Origin: Streptomyces sp. NBC_00443
GTDB lineage: Bacteria > Actinomycetota > Actinomycetes > Streptomycetales > Streptomycetaceae
Assembly (NCBI RefSeq): GCF_036014175.1
Contig: NZ_CP107917.1
Span: 5,580,001 to 5,644,000, forward strand
Direction of reading: 5' to 3'
Length of the DNA stretch: 64,000 bases
Made by a program: the position numbers and the translations under genes. Shown one piece after another: positions 36,546-44,767 of the stretch. Each line of letters starts with the position of its first letter. Position 1 is the stretch's first letter. The notes beneath the pieces are model-generated. The model had not been told where the DNA came from and ran no database searches. It worked only from the letters and a program-made list of their open reading frames with translations.

Positions 36546-38015
36546 TCAAGCGGAGCGCGGGCCGCCGAACCAGCGCTGCAGGGCCTCCGTCAAACCGGCG
36601 GAGCCGTCCGTTCCGACCCACGCGATGTAGCCGTCGGGACGCACCAGCAGGTCGGCGGCCGGGGCGGCCGGGTCGGGCCGGGAGGCGGCGACGACGTCCA
36701 CGCGGCCGGCCCAGCCGGCGGCGGCCTCGGTGAGGGTGTCGCCGCCGCGCAGGTTCAGCAGGAGCGGGCGCCCGCGGGTGAGCAGTTCGTACGTGCTGCT
36801 CTTCTCGTCGCCGACCAGCAGCTCCTGGTCGGGCAGCCGGTGGCCGAGCAGCGGGTGGCCGCCCTCGCCCATGTCGTAGCCGATGTCCAGGCCGGTGACC
36901 AGGCCGACCAGGTGGCGGCGGACCGCCTCGATGCCGACCAGCTCGCCGAAGAGCCGGCGCAGCGGCTCCATCTCGGGGCCGCCGAGGTACAGGGAGCGCT
37001 GCACGAGGGTGTTGGCGATGATGCGGGCGCCGACCGGGTGGCGCTCGGTGTGGTAGGTGTCCAGCAGACCCTCGGGGGCGTGCCCGTTGAGCTCGGCCGC
37101 CAGCTTCCAGCCGAGGTTCACCACGTCGCCGACGCCGGCACTGATGCCCTGGGCGCCGATGGGCAGGTGGATGTGGGCGGCGTCACCCGCGAGGAAGACC
37201 CGGCCCTTGCGGTACTCGGCGGCCTGCCGGCTGCCGTCGGTGAAGTAGCTGGTCCACAGCGGCTTGTGACCGGTGATGTCCTCGCCGGTGACACGCTGGA
37301 AGGCGGCGGCGACCTCGGGGAAGGTGGGCGCCTCCTGGGTCGGGCGGACACCGGCGCCGCGCTCGAAGACGACGACGCGGGTGGCCTGCGGGCCGAGCGG
37401 GAGCACCACGACCATGCCGGACTCGCCGACCTCGCCGGTCGGACGGATGCGCAGCTCGTTGGTGGCGACGTCGGCCATCAGCATCTCGATGGTGGCGCTG
37501 GTGCCGGGGAAGTCGATGCCGGCCAGCTTGCGCACGGTGGAGCGGGCTCCGTCACAGCCGACCAGGTAGGCCGCGCGCAGTGTCTCGACGCCGTCGGCGG
37601 TGCCGACCTCGACGACGACACCCTGATCGTCCTGGGTCATGCCGACGACCTCGTGCCCGCGGCGGATCTCGGCGCCGAGCCCGGTCGCCCACTCCAGCAG
37701 AATGGCCTCGGTCCGCGACTGCGGAACACCACGGACGCCGAAATTGCCGCCCTCGACGATGCGATAGTCAATGGGCAGTCCACCGAAATGCCCGAAGGGT
37801 ATCGTCTCGAGTTGACCGAATTTCTCGAGAAGTCCGCGCTGACCGAACTCCTCGATGGTGCGGGCGGAAAACCCGAGCGCCCGGGACTGCTGCATGGGCT
37901 CCGCGAGGCGGTCGAGTACGACCACCGACCGTCCGGCCAGGCGGAGTTCACCGGCGAGCATGAGTCCGGAGGGTCCGGCCCCGGCGACAATCACGTCGGC
38001 ATGAAAATTATCCAT
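36546..38015 (-). CDS. Aromatic polyketide FAD monooxygenase (PgaE/JadH class), third copy
   Basis: 489 aa, class A flavoprotein hydroxylase. GAGPSGLMLAGELRL at 12-26 binds ADP of FAD, DG motif CDGARSTVRKLAG, and GDAAH in the C-terminal FAD site. The C-terminal thioredoxin-like tail ends LTEALQRWFG. Start ATG 38015 with GGGAGAGGAAAC. It is a close paralog of the 58303 enzyme (same GHFGG, RGVPQS and DTYHTERHPVGARI-like segments), so it is expected to oxygenate the angucyclinone skeleton. Its promoter carries YCTGAC repeats. It reads into the halogenase region after 133 bp. Confidence 0.92.
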   Translation of the reverse strand: MDNFHADVIVAGAGPSGLMLAGELRLAGRSVVVLDRLAEPMQQSRALGFSARTIEEFGQRGLLEKFGQLETIPFGHFGGLPIDYRIVEGGNFGVRGVPQSRTEAILLEWATGLGAEIRRGHEVVGMTQDDQGVVVEVGTADGVETLRAAYLVGCDGARSTVRKLAGIDFPGTSATIEMLMADVATNELRIRPTGEVGESGMVVVLPLGPQATRVVVFERGAGVRPTQEAPTFPEVAAAFQRVTGEDITGHKPLWTSYFTDGSRQAAEYRKGRVFLAGDAAHIHLPIGAQGISAGVGDVVNLGWKLAAELNGHAPEGLLDTYHTERHPVGARIIANTLVQRSLYLGGPEMEPLRRLFGELVGIEAVRRHLVGLVTGLDIGYDMGEGGHPLLGHRLPDQELLVGDEKSSTYELLTRGRPLLLNLRGGDTLTEAAAGWAGRVDVVAASRPDPAAPAADLLVRPDGYIAWVGTDGSAGLTEALQRWFGGPRSA

Positions 38016-38081
38016 GTTTCCTCTCCCAGTGGATTTTTCTCCAGTATTCCGGGGGAGTTGGGGAAGCTGAATGGCCGCAAG

Positions 38082-38128
38082 TACAGGTCTCTGACAAGTT
38101 TCGTCAGAGATTCTGCAGCTGCGTCAGG
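38082..38128 (-). promoter_or_regulatory. YCTGACR repeat operator before the third monooxygenase
   Basis: On the minus strand: CCTGACG, 20 bp later TCTGACG, then 21 bp later CCTGTAC. The first 27 bases match the 43.1-kb operator at 23 positions. On the plus strand 38090-38108 is also TCTGAC-N7-GTCAGA. It lies 70-110 bp before ATG 38015. Confidence 0.7.
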
Positions 38129-38142
38129 CGGTGGAAATACGC

Positions 38143-38173
38143 GAGGGCGCCGGAAGGAACTTCCGACGCCCTC
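38143..38173 (-). terminator. Terminator of the PPOX gene
   Basis: GAGGGCGCCGGAAG (38143-38156) pairs with 38160-38173 with one G-T pair; loop GAA. It lies 19 bp past the PPOX stop. Confidence 0.75.
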
Positions 38174-38191
38174 GGCCGGTTCGGACCCGGC

Positions 38192-38587
38192 TCAGAGCAG
38201 GCCCAGCACCCGGTCGACCTGGATCTCGATCACGACCAGGCCCGGCGGCTCCGGCGGCGGTGTCCAGTACCGCTTGGCGTACCGCCGTATGCCCTCCTGG
38301 ACCCGTGACGGGTCGTCGTGGACGGTGGCGGTGCCCTCCAGGGTGATCCAGCGGGGTCCCACCGTCTGGCAGAGGGAGGCCCGGGCGGCGGGCCCTGCCA
38401 GTACGTTCCTGGCCTTGCGCCGTGTCACCGCGGTCATGACCCGCGCCAGGCCCGCCTCCCCGTCCCAGGTGAACCGCACGGGCGTCACATGGGGCGAGCC
38501 GTCGGGGCGCAGCGTGGTGAAGGTGCACAGATGGTTGTCGGCGAGGAAGTCCTCGGCCGCGGGGGACAACCGTGGTGACGTCGGCAT
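38192..38587 (-). CDS. PPOX-class split-barrel flavin/F420 protein
   Basis: 131 aa, pyridoxamine-phosphate-oxidase-like barrel: AAEDFLADNHLCTFTTLRPDGSPHVTPVRFTWDG start, then RKARNVLAG and the late WITLEGTATVHDD strand. This size and pattern are typical of F420-dependent PPOX reductases, although FMN or haem members exist. It could reduce a quinone or an enone during tailoring. It lies 33 bp downstream of the MFS gene on the same strand, so it is probably cotranscribed with the pump. The role is inference. Confidence 0.8.
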   Translation of the reverse strand: MPTSPRLSPAAEDFLADNHLCTFTTLRPDGSPHVTPVRFTWDGEAGLARVMTAVTRRKARNVLAGPAARASLCQTVGPRWITLEGTATVHDDPSRVQEGIRRYAKRYWTPPPEPPGLVVIEIQVDRVLGLL

Positions 38588-38620
38588 GGCGGCTTTCCGA
38601 TCTATCGCGGGTTTCCGATC

Positions 38621-40111
38621 TCAGGCTTTGGCGGGAGCGTCGGCCGGCTGCTCCGATGCCCTGGTGAAGGGCAGCAGGAGCAGCGTGAGGAGCAGGCCGG
38701 CCACGGCGAAGCAGGCGCCCGCGAGGAACGCGTCGTGGAAGACCTCGGTGCGCGCCTGGGTCACCCGCGCGGGCACCCCGTCCGCCCACTCGGTCAGCTG
38801 CTCGACCTGGCGGAAGGCGTAGGTGGCGGCCACGGCGAGGCCGAGGGCGCCGCCGACCTCCTGCGCGGTGTTGATGAGCCCCGCGGACAGACCGGACTCG
38901 TCCTCCTGGGTGCCGGTGAACGCGGCGACCTGCACCGGCACGAAGGACAGGCCGAGACCGAGGCCGGAGATCAGGAAGGCGGGCAGCAGGTCCACGGCGT
39001 AGGAGGCGTCGGACGGGGCCCGCCACAGCAGGAACATGCCCACGCTGGTCAGCGTCAGGCCGACCATCAGCACCGGCTTGGCGGCGACCTTGGTCACCAG
39101 CTGGGAGGCGATACCGGCGCCGACCGCGACGATCACGGCGAGCGGGACGTAGGCCAGACCGGTCTTCAGGGCCGACCAGTTGAGGACCTGCTGCATGAAC
39201 AGGCTGGCGAAGAAGAACAGCGTGACGCAGGTGCCGAGCAGCAGGACGGCGACGACGTTGGAGGCCCGCAGCGACTTGCGCTTGAAGACGCCGAGCGGGA
39301 TCAGCGGCGCCTCGGCGCGGCGCTCGATCAGCAGGAACGTGATGAGCAGGACCGCGGAGAGGGCGAAGCCGCCGTAGACGCGGGCCATCGGGACGTCCGA
39401 GTCGTCGATCGTCTGGCCGAGGCTGAAGATCAGCAGCACGAGACCGGCGGTCAGCGTCACGGCACCGGCGACGTCGAAGGAGCTACGGCGTTCCGCGGCG
39501 CGGCTCTCGGCGACGATCTTCGGGGCGATCAGCGCGCAGACCAGGCCGATCGGCACGTTGATGAAGAAGATCCAGCGCCAGCCCGGACCGTCGGTGAGCA
39601 GACCGCCCAGGGTGACACCGGCGACGGCGGCGATACCGCTGAGCGCGCCCCAGGCACCGAGCGCCTTGTTGCGCTCGGCGCCCTCCGCGAAGTTGTTGGC
39701 GAGCAGGGACAGCGCGGCGGTCGCGATGAACGCGGCGCCGAGGCCCTGGGCGCCGCGCGCCACGATCAGCATGGCCGCGCTCTGCCCGAACCCGGCGAGC
39801 AGGGAGGACAGGGCGAAGAGGATCAGGCCGGTCTGCAGCATCCGGCGACGGCCGAAGGCGTCGGCCAGCCGGCCGGTCAGCAGCAGGAAGCCGCCGAGCA
39901 GCATGCCGTAGGTGGTGACGATGTACTGCAGGGACGTCTGGGAGATGTGCAGTTCGTCTTCGATGGTCGGCAGGGCCACGTTGACGATGGACACATCGAG
40001 GAAGGTCATGAAGCCGGCCAGGCAGAGGAACGCCAGGATGAGTCCCGGGCGGTGCGGCGGGGCCGATTCGTCGGTGTGGCGGGGAAGGCGCAGCGACTCT
40101 TGGGTCGACAT
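38621..40111 (-). CDS. MFS drug exporter, 14-helix (DHA2/EmrB) family
   Basis: 496 aa with about 14 helices. Motif A variant (GRLADAFGRRRML) follows helix 2, motif C region is ALGAWGALSGIAAVAGVTLGG, and LDVSIVNVALPTIE in helix 1 is a DHA2 hallmark. ATG 40111 with AGGAG at 4 nt. It is divergent from the HxlR repressor gene across a shared operator, the standard arrangement for a product-inducible efflux pump. Likely exports the cluster product and gives self-resistance. Confidence 0.9.
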   Translation of the reverse strand: MSTQESLRLPRHTDESAPPHRPGLILAFLCLAGFMTFLDVSIVNVALPTIEDELHISQTSLQYIVTTYGMLLGGFLLLTGRLADAFGRRRMLQTGLILFALSSLLAGFGQSAAMLIVARGAQGLGAAFIATAALSLLANNFAEGAERNKALGAWGALSGIAAVAGVTLGGLLTDGPGWRWIFFINVPIGLVCALIAPKIVAESRAAERRSSFDVAGAVTLTAGLVLLIFSLGQTIDDSDVPMARVYGGFALSAVLLITFLLIERRAEAPLIPLGVFKRKSLRASNVVAVLLLGTCVTLFFFASLFMQQVLNWSALKTGLAYVPLAVIVAVGAGIASQLVTKVAAKPVLMVGLTLTSVGMFLLWRAPSDASYAVDLLPAFLISGLGLGLSFVPVQVAAFTGTQEDESGLSAGLINTAQEVGGALGLAVAATYAFRQVEQLTEWADGVPARVTQARTEVFHDAFLAGACFAVAGLLLTLLLLPFTRASEQPADAPAKA

Positions 40112-40220
40112 GTCGCTCCTAGTGGAGGTGACGGAAGGGGTTCCGTAGGGACGGACATCCGGAGGGAAAGGACATGGCGCGAGGCCGGGAGCGGGAGCCG
40201 CTCACCGTCTTCCGGGAAGC

Positions 40221-40260
40221 TAGCATCCTGGGTAAAGTAGGTACCTAGAGGAAAGTGACT
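40221..40260. promoter_or_regulatory. HxlR-type operator, copy B (TAGGTACCTA)
   Basis: TAGCATCCT, then AGTAGGTACCTAGAGGAAAG and TGACT, with palindrome TAGGTACCTA at 40238-40247. It is in the 165-bp divergent gap between the MFS pump and the HxlR gene, 17 bp before the regulator's start. 37/40 identical to 31320-31359. Confidence 0.82.
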
Positions 40261-40276
40261 TCCTGGGAGGGTCCGA

Positions 40277-40696
40277 ATGGGCAGCACTGGCGCCATGGGC
40301 AGCACCACCACGCGTGGCGGACAGGTCGACTCGGAGCTGGCGTGCCCGGTCTCCCCGGTGGTCGACATCGTCTTCAGCCGCTGGACGACACCGATCCTGT
40401 GGACGCTGCACGAGTTCGGCCGGCAGCGTTTCGTCGAGCTCCAGCGCAACATCCGCACCATCACGCCGAAGGTCCTCACCCAGCGGCTGCGTCAGATGGA
40501 GCGTGACGGCCTGGTCGTGCGGACGTACTACCCCGAGGTGCCGCCCCGGGTCGAGTACGAGATCAGCGAGCTGGGCCGCAGCCTGGCGCCGATCTTCGCC
40601 CACCTCGCCGAGTGGTCCACGGAGAACCTCAAGAAGGTGGAGCGGGCCAGGCGGGAGTTCGACACGGCAGCCGAACCGACGTCCGTACCGCGCTGA
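40277..40696 (+). CDS. HxlR-family winged-helix regulator
   Basis: 139 aa, start ATG 40277 with GGAGGG. HxlR core: CPVSPVVDIVFSRWTTPILWTLHEFG, then ITPKVLTQRLRQMERDGLVVRTYYPEVPPRVEYEIS. The single Cys just before the first helix (ELACPVS) is at the place of the redox-sensing Cys of YodB/QorR-type quinone sensors. It should bind TAGGTACCTA as a dimer and be released by a quinone or the polyketide, inducing both the MFS pump and the distant NmrA oxidoreductase. Confidence 0.9.
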   Translation: MGSTGAMGSTTTRGGQVDSELACPVSPVVDIVFSRWTTPILWTLHEFGRQRFVELQRNIRTITPKVLTQRLRQMERDGLVVRTYYPEVPPRVEYEISELGRSLAPIFAHLAEWSTENLKKVERARREFDTAAEPTSVPR

Positions 40697-40733
40697 CCTG
40701 CGCCCAGGGCTGCGGCTGACTCCGGGCCGGCTG

Positions 40734-41285
40734 CTAACCCCGGGCCGGCGCAGGGACATCGGTGTCGAGGACGCGCATCGCGCCCTTGTAGAAGACCAGC
40801 GGGTCGGCCTCCTCGGTCGACGTGCCCAGGGCGGTGACCTCGCCGAGCACGATGGCGTGGTCGCCGCCGTCGTACTCGTCGGCGAGACGGCACTGCAGGA
40901 AGGCCAGCGCCTCGGTGAGGACCGGCAGTCCGCTCGTGGAGCGGTGGTGCGGGACCTCCGCCAGCCGCGCCGACTCGCGGCCCGCGAACTTCCAGGCGAG
41001 GCCTTCCTGACTGCGCGTCAGGAAGTTGACCACGAAGCCGCCGGACTTCTGCAGGGCGGGGCGCAGCCGCGACTGCTTGTGCAGGCAGAACAGCACCAGC
41101 GGCGGCTCCAGTGAGACGGACGTGAAGGAGTTCACCGTGGTGGCGGCGCCGTCCTCGGGGCCTCCGGTGGTGATGACGGTGACGCCGGTGGCGAAGTTGC
41201 CGCACACCGTGCGCAACGCGCGGCCGTCGACCGGCGGTTGCGGCAGATGTCGGCCGTGCTGGGACAACGGCTGGACGGGTATCAC
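40734..41285 (-). CDS. NAD(P)H:flavin reductase (HpaC/JadY-like)
   Basis: 183 aa, two-component flavin reductase domain: CGNFATGVTVITTGG, ATTVNSFTSVSLEPPLVLFCL, SGGFVVNFL and HAIVLGEVTAL. GTG 41285, 12 bp behind the antiporter stop, so it ends a three-gene operon (SnoaL-like, antiporter, reductase). It hands free FMNH2 or FADH2 to partner oxygenases. Candidates here are the halogenase and the divergent ABM oxygenase. In jadomycin, JadY serves JadG in this way (known). Confidence 0.9.
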   Translation of the reverse strand: MIPVQPLSQHGRHLPQPPVDGRALRTVCGNFATGVTVITTGGPEDGAATTVNSFTSVSLEPPLVLFCLHKQSRLRPALQKSGGFVVNFLTRSQEGLAWKFAGRESARLAEVPHHRSTSGLPVLTEALAFLQCRLADEYDGGDHAIVLGEVTALGTSTEEADPLVFYKGAMRVLDTDVPAPARG

Positions 41286-41297
41286 TGAGCCCCCTCG

Positions 41298-42608
41298 TCA
41301 GGTGCGCGGCGCGGTCGCGTCCGCGACGGGTGTACGTGCCTTCTGGGTCACTCCGGCCGTGAGGTGCTCGCGCCGGGACAGCAGCGGTGCCGCCATCGCC
41401 GTCGTCACGAGGGCCATGATCACCAGCATGGTGAACATCCGGCCGTCGAGCACTCCGAGGCTCACGGCGGCGTTGAGGATGATGAGTTCGGTCAGGCCAC
41501 GGGTGTTCATCAGCACGCCCAGGTCCTTGGACTCACGCCAGGACAGGCCGGCCAGCCGGGCCGGGATGATCGCGCCGAGCAGTTTGCCCGTGCAGGCCAC
41601 GGCGATGACCAGGGCCAGTGACAGAGAGTCGGTCGCGGTCAGGGAGCCGAGGTCGACGCCGAGGCCGGTGACGATGAAGAACACCGGCAGCAGCACGACG
41701 CTGACGTCGTCCAGCGGCCGGCGCAGGTTCGCCGCGAGCACCCTCCTGGGCTCGCGCGGCATGACGAAACCGAACAGGAACGCGCCGAAGATCTGGTGGA
41801 TGCCGATCCACGAGGTCAGCCACGACGAGGCGAACACGCCCGCGCACAGCACCGCGAGCAGCGCGCTCCAGCGCTCCATGGCGGCCCACCGCCACACCAG
41901 CCGGGCCACCAGCGGCCGTACCACCATGATCATCAACGCCACATAGACCACGCTCAGCGTCCCGATCCGGGCCAGGTCCGCATAGTCACCGTCCGAGCTG
42001 ACCAGCGCCGACACATACGCCAGCAGACACCAGGCGAGGATGTCGTCGATCGCGGCGCTGGCCAGTGACAGGGCGCCGACCCGGGTGTCCATCAGTTTGT
42101 TCTCGGTGAGGATCCGTGCCAGTACGGGGAACGCCGTCACGGACATCGCGGTGCCCATGAAGGTGGCGAACGCGAGGAAGGAGATGTGCTTGCCGGCCAC
42201 GGTGTCGTGGTGCGGATACAGCACGACCGCCGCGGCGACGCCCAGCCCGAAGGCCAGCACGATCGACGACACCGAGACGCCGGCCGCCAGCCGCGCGTGC
42301 GGCCGTATCAGCCGCTTCTCGAACTCCCAGCCGACCACGAACATGAACAGGACCAGGCCGACCTGGGAGACCGCCGAAAGCAACGGCCGTACGTCGTCCG
42401 GGAACAGACGGTCCGTCAGGTTCCCGGGAAATAGGCCGAGCAGACTCGGGCCGAGCACGATGCCGGCGGTGATCTCGCCGATCACCTTCGGCTGGCCCAG
42501 CTTCCGCGCGAGTGCCCCGAGTGCGGCGCCGACCAGCAGGATCACACCGATGCCGAGCAGCATGGTCGCGACCTGTTGCTCCTGGGTCCCGGCCGCCAGC
42601 ACGGTCAC
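41298..42608 (-). CDS. Cation/proton antiporter, CPA2 (KefB/NapA) family
   Basis: 436 aa, about 12 helices. GTG 42608 overlaps the SnoaL-like stop by four bases. Conserved core: GEITAGIVLGPSLLG, SAAIDDILAWCLLA carrying the ion-binding Asp pair of the family, and NTRGLTELIILN. Such antiporters recur in angucycline and other aromatic polyketide clusters and may aid export or pH balance; their role there is not settled. Coupled translation with a presumed biosynthetic gene argues that it belongs to the pathway. Confidence 0.9.
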   Translation of the reverse strand: MTVLAAGTQEQQVATMLLGIGVILLVGAALGALARKLGQPKVIGEITAGIVLGPSLLGLFPGNLTDRLFPDDVRPLLSAVSQVGLVLFMFVVGWEFEKRLIRPHARLAAGVSVSSIVLAFGLGVAAAVVLYPHHDTVAGKHISFLAFATFMGTAMSVTAFPVLARILTENKLMDTRVGALSLASAAIDDILAWCLLAYVSALVSSDGDYADLARIGTLSVVYVALMIMVVRPLVARLVWRWAAMERWSALLAVLCAGVFASSWLTSWIGIHQIFGAFLFGFVMPREPRRVLAANLRRPLDDVSVVLLPVFFIVTGLGVDLGSLTATDSLSLALVIAVACTGKLLGAIIPARLAGLSWRESKDLGVLMNTRGLTELIILNAAVSLGVLDGRMFTMLVIMALVTTAMAAPLLSRREHLTAGVTQKARTPVADATAPRT

Positions 42609-43048
42609 CGGGCGTCCCTCGGCCGGGGCGGGCTGCCGGTCGACCAGACCAGCTGGAACGACAGCTCCGTCAGACGCCAGCCGTCCTCGGCGTGCCGGGC
42701 CGCACCGTGGACGAGGGTGCCGGAGACGAACAGCGGATCGCCGGGCGCATCCGGATGGTGTACGTGGGTCGAGACCAGGTTGGCGCGCAGCACCGCCCGC
42801 TTCTCGCCCGTGAGGTCCACCACCGCCGGGGAGTTGAGATGCTGGGTGCGCGCGAACGCGTCGAGTGCCTGCCGGTGCCAGGCGGCGAGCCCCTCGATGC
42901 CCTCGTGCCGGGCCATCGGGAACTCGACGCGGGCGTCGTCGCTGAACAGCGCGCGGGCCCAAGCGTCGTCGAGTTTGTCCTCGTCGAGGCCCAACAGATA
43001 TCGGTCCAGCAAGGCGCTGATTTCGGCTGCTGACGTGACGGAATTCAT
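42605..43048 (-). CDS. SnoaL-like / NTF2-fold protein
   Basis: 147 aa from ATG 43048, in frame to TGA at 42605. NTF2-like cone fold: ISALLDRYLLGLDEDKLDDAWARALFSDDARVEFP, then LHGAARHAEDGWRLTELSFQLVW-like ending. Members include SnoaL-type cyclases, hydroxylase helpers and JadX-like proteins of unclear role. It is divergent from the ABM oxygenase over a 246-bp promoter region with four direct repeats, and overlaps the antiporter gene. Cyclase or helper function undecided. Confidence 0.82.
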   Translation of the reverse strand: MNSVTSAAEISALLDRYLLGLDEDKLDDAWARALFSDDARVEFPMARHEGIEGLAAWHRQALDAFARTQHLNSPAVVDLTGEKRAVLRANLVSTHVHHPDAPGDPLFVSGTLVHGAARHAEDGWRLTELSFQLVWSTGSPPRPRDAR

Positions 43049-43100
43049 TACCCGAGCATCGCGCGATGGCCAATGGGCGCCCAAGGGCACTTGTCGAAGA

Positions 43101-43167
43101 CCTGACGTAGCTGCGGAAGATCTGACGCTGACGGAAAAGACCTGACAATCCGCGCGGAGTCCTGAAC
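43101..43167 (+). promoter_or_regulatory. Four YCTGAC direct repeats at exact 20-bp period
   Basis: CCTGACG at 43101, TCTGACG at 43121, CCTGACA at 43141 and CCTGAAC at 43161. An extra GCTGACG is at 43127. They lie between the divergent SnoaL operon and ABM gene and point to the ABM gene. Equal to two helical turns, the pattern is what a head-to-tail OmpR-type dimer pair would bind. Confidence 0.78.
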
Positions 43168-43294
43168 AGAGCCCTCTTCAGCAGGAGTTGATGACTTGTC
43201 ATGCTGGTCGGGAAGCACGTTCCACTGAGCCGGAAATTCGAGTTCTGCTTCTTTCGTCAACCTTTCATCACCCGATCTACCGGAAGAGAAGAGA

Positions 43295-43987
43295 ATGCCG
43301 AAGATCGCAGCCGATGGTAACAACCTGACCGTCCTCAACCTGTTCTCGACCGACTCCGCCGAGAAGCAGGACAGCCTGCTCGCCGCGATGCGCGAGATCG
43401 TCGACGCCGCCGCCTACGACGGCTGGATCTCCAGCACCGTGCACAGCGGGCAGACCAAGTTCGGCACCGCCAACTTCATCCAGTGGCGCTCCACCGAGGA
43501 CCTGGAGGCCCGGTACGCCGGCGAGGAGTTCAAGCACCGCACCCTGCCGCTCTTCGGTGAGATCACCACCGCGATCCGGCTCCTGCAGAACGAGGCGGTC
43601 TTCACCCAGTCGAAGCCGGGTGCCGGGGACACCGAGATCGGGCCGGAGCGCGAGGACTACACGGTCATCGACCTGTACGGCGTCGCCGAGAAGCACCAGG
43701 ACGACCTGGTCGACACGCTCGGTGCTGCCCAGGACTGGCTGCAGAAGGTCCCGGGGTACCGCAGCCACACGGTGCTGCGCGGTCTGCGGGGCCGTGGCAT
43801 CGAGGGCAAGTGGGTCGTCGTCTACGCGCAGTGGGACAGCAAGGAGGCCTACGACGCCTTCCGTGAGCAGCCCGCGGCGCAGCGGTCGGCGGAGCGGCAG
43901 AAGATCGACGCCAAGCTGGACGCGCTGGCTATTTGGCGGGACTCCAACACCTACCGCGTGGTGCACACCCGGTCGGCGGGCGAGTGA
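43295..43987 (+). CDS. Two-domain ABM-type oxygenase (possible JadG/AlpJ-like ring-B oxygenase)
   Basis: 230 aa made of two antibiotic-biosynthesis-monooxygenase (dimeric alpha-beta barrel) units, about 8-105 and 118-225. Both show the ABM pattern: a strand (LTVLNLFSTDSAEKQDSLLAAM; YTVIDLYGVAEKHQDDLVDTL), then a substrate-pocket helix and GTANFIQWRS or KWVVVYAQWDS strands. Single-domain relatives are cofactor-free anthrone oxygenases. Two-domain enzymes of this length in angucycline clusters (JadG, GilOII, AlpJ) use reduced flavin to open ring B. The divergent operon encodes a flavin reductase, which fits that reading, but I cannot align them here. ATG 43295 with GAAGAGAAGAGA upstream. Confidence 0.75.
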   Translation: MPKIAADGNNLTVLNLFSTDSAEKQDSLLAAMREIVDAAAYDGWISSTVHSGQTKFGTANFIQWRSTEDLEARYAGEEFKHRTLPLFGEITTAIRLLQNEAVFTQSKPGAGDTEIGPEREDYTVIDLYGVAEKHQDDLVDTLGAAQDWLQKVPGYRSHTVLRGLRGRGIEGKWVVVYAQWDSKEAYDAFREQPAAQRSAERQKIDAKLDALAIWRDSNTYRVVHTRSAGE

Positions 43988-44051
43988 CGGTCCGGGCCGT
44001 CGACCGGGAGGTGCCTGGCGCCGCCCGGACGCGGCCCGGGGTGGAGTGCAC

Positions 44052-44726
44052 ATGCGCGTACTCGTGATCGATCCGGATGACGGGACCGCCGAGCCTCTGG
44101 TCTGCCGCCTGGTGCGCAACGGCCATCAGGTCCGGCGGGCCCGCACCGGGCGGGCGGCCCTCCAGGCGTGGGAGCAGGCCGAAGTCGTTCTGCTCGACCT
44201 GGAGTTGCCCGACCTCGACGGTCTTCAGGTGTGCGCCGAGATCCGGGCCCGGGGCACCACCCCGCTGATCGCCTTCACCAGCCGGGACACCGAGCTGGAC
44301 CGGGTGCTCAGTCTGCGCTCGGGTGCGGACGACTGTCTGGTGAAGCCGTACGGGTTCCGGGAGCTGATCGCCCGGATGAACGCGGTGACCCGGCGCGTCG
44401 CCACCGGCGGGGGTCCGGCCGGCGTGTCCTGCGGGGCCCTGCGGCTGGACCCCGGGACGCGTGAGGCATGGGTGGGGGAGCAGTCCCTGGAGCTGACCCG
44501 CAAGGAGTTCGACATCCTGCTGCTGCTGGCCTCGGCACCGGAGACGGTGCTCTCGCGCCGGGACCTGATCGCCGGGGTCTGGGCGGACGAGTGGGCCATC
44601 TCCACCCGCACGGTCGACACCCACGTCAGCGCCCTGCGCGCCAAGCTGGGCGAGGGCTGGATCACCACGGTCCGGGGTGTCGGCTACCGCCTGGAGGAAA
44701 CGTCACCCTCCGCCCCGCTTCGGTGA
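44052..44726 (+). CDS. OmpR-family response regulator, JadR1-like (regulator 1)
   Basis: 224 aa. Receiver 1-115 with VLLDLELPDLDG (phospho-acceptor Asp) and the switch Lys in CLVKPYG. Winged-helix DNA-binding domain 130-215 with LTRKEFDILLLLASAPETVLSR and TRTVDTHVSALRAKLGE. The acidic pocket reads IDPDDG instead of the usual DD or ED at that exact place, so phosphorylation may not control it. No histidine kinase is adjacent. Close paralog of the 48481 regulator. In jadomycin and related clusters such atypical regulators switch on the core operon and may bind end products (known for JadR1). Confidence 0.88.
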   Translation: MRVLVIDPDDGTAEPLVCRLVRNGHQVRRARTGRAALQAWEQAEVVLLDLELPDLDGLQVCAEIRARGTTPLIAFTSRDTELDRVLSLRSGADDCLVKPYGFRELIARMNAVTRRVATGGGPAGVSCGALRLDPGTREAWVGEQSLELTRKEFDILLLLASAPETVLSRRDLIAGVWADEWAISTRTVDTHVSALRAKLGEGWITTVRGVGYRLEETSPSAPLR

Positions 44727-44767
44727 TGTGCGGTGCCGGTTTTCCGGGGCCCGTCGCGGACCGCCGG

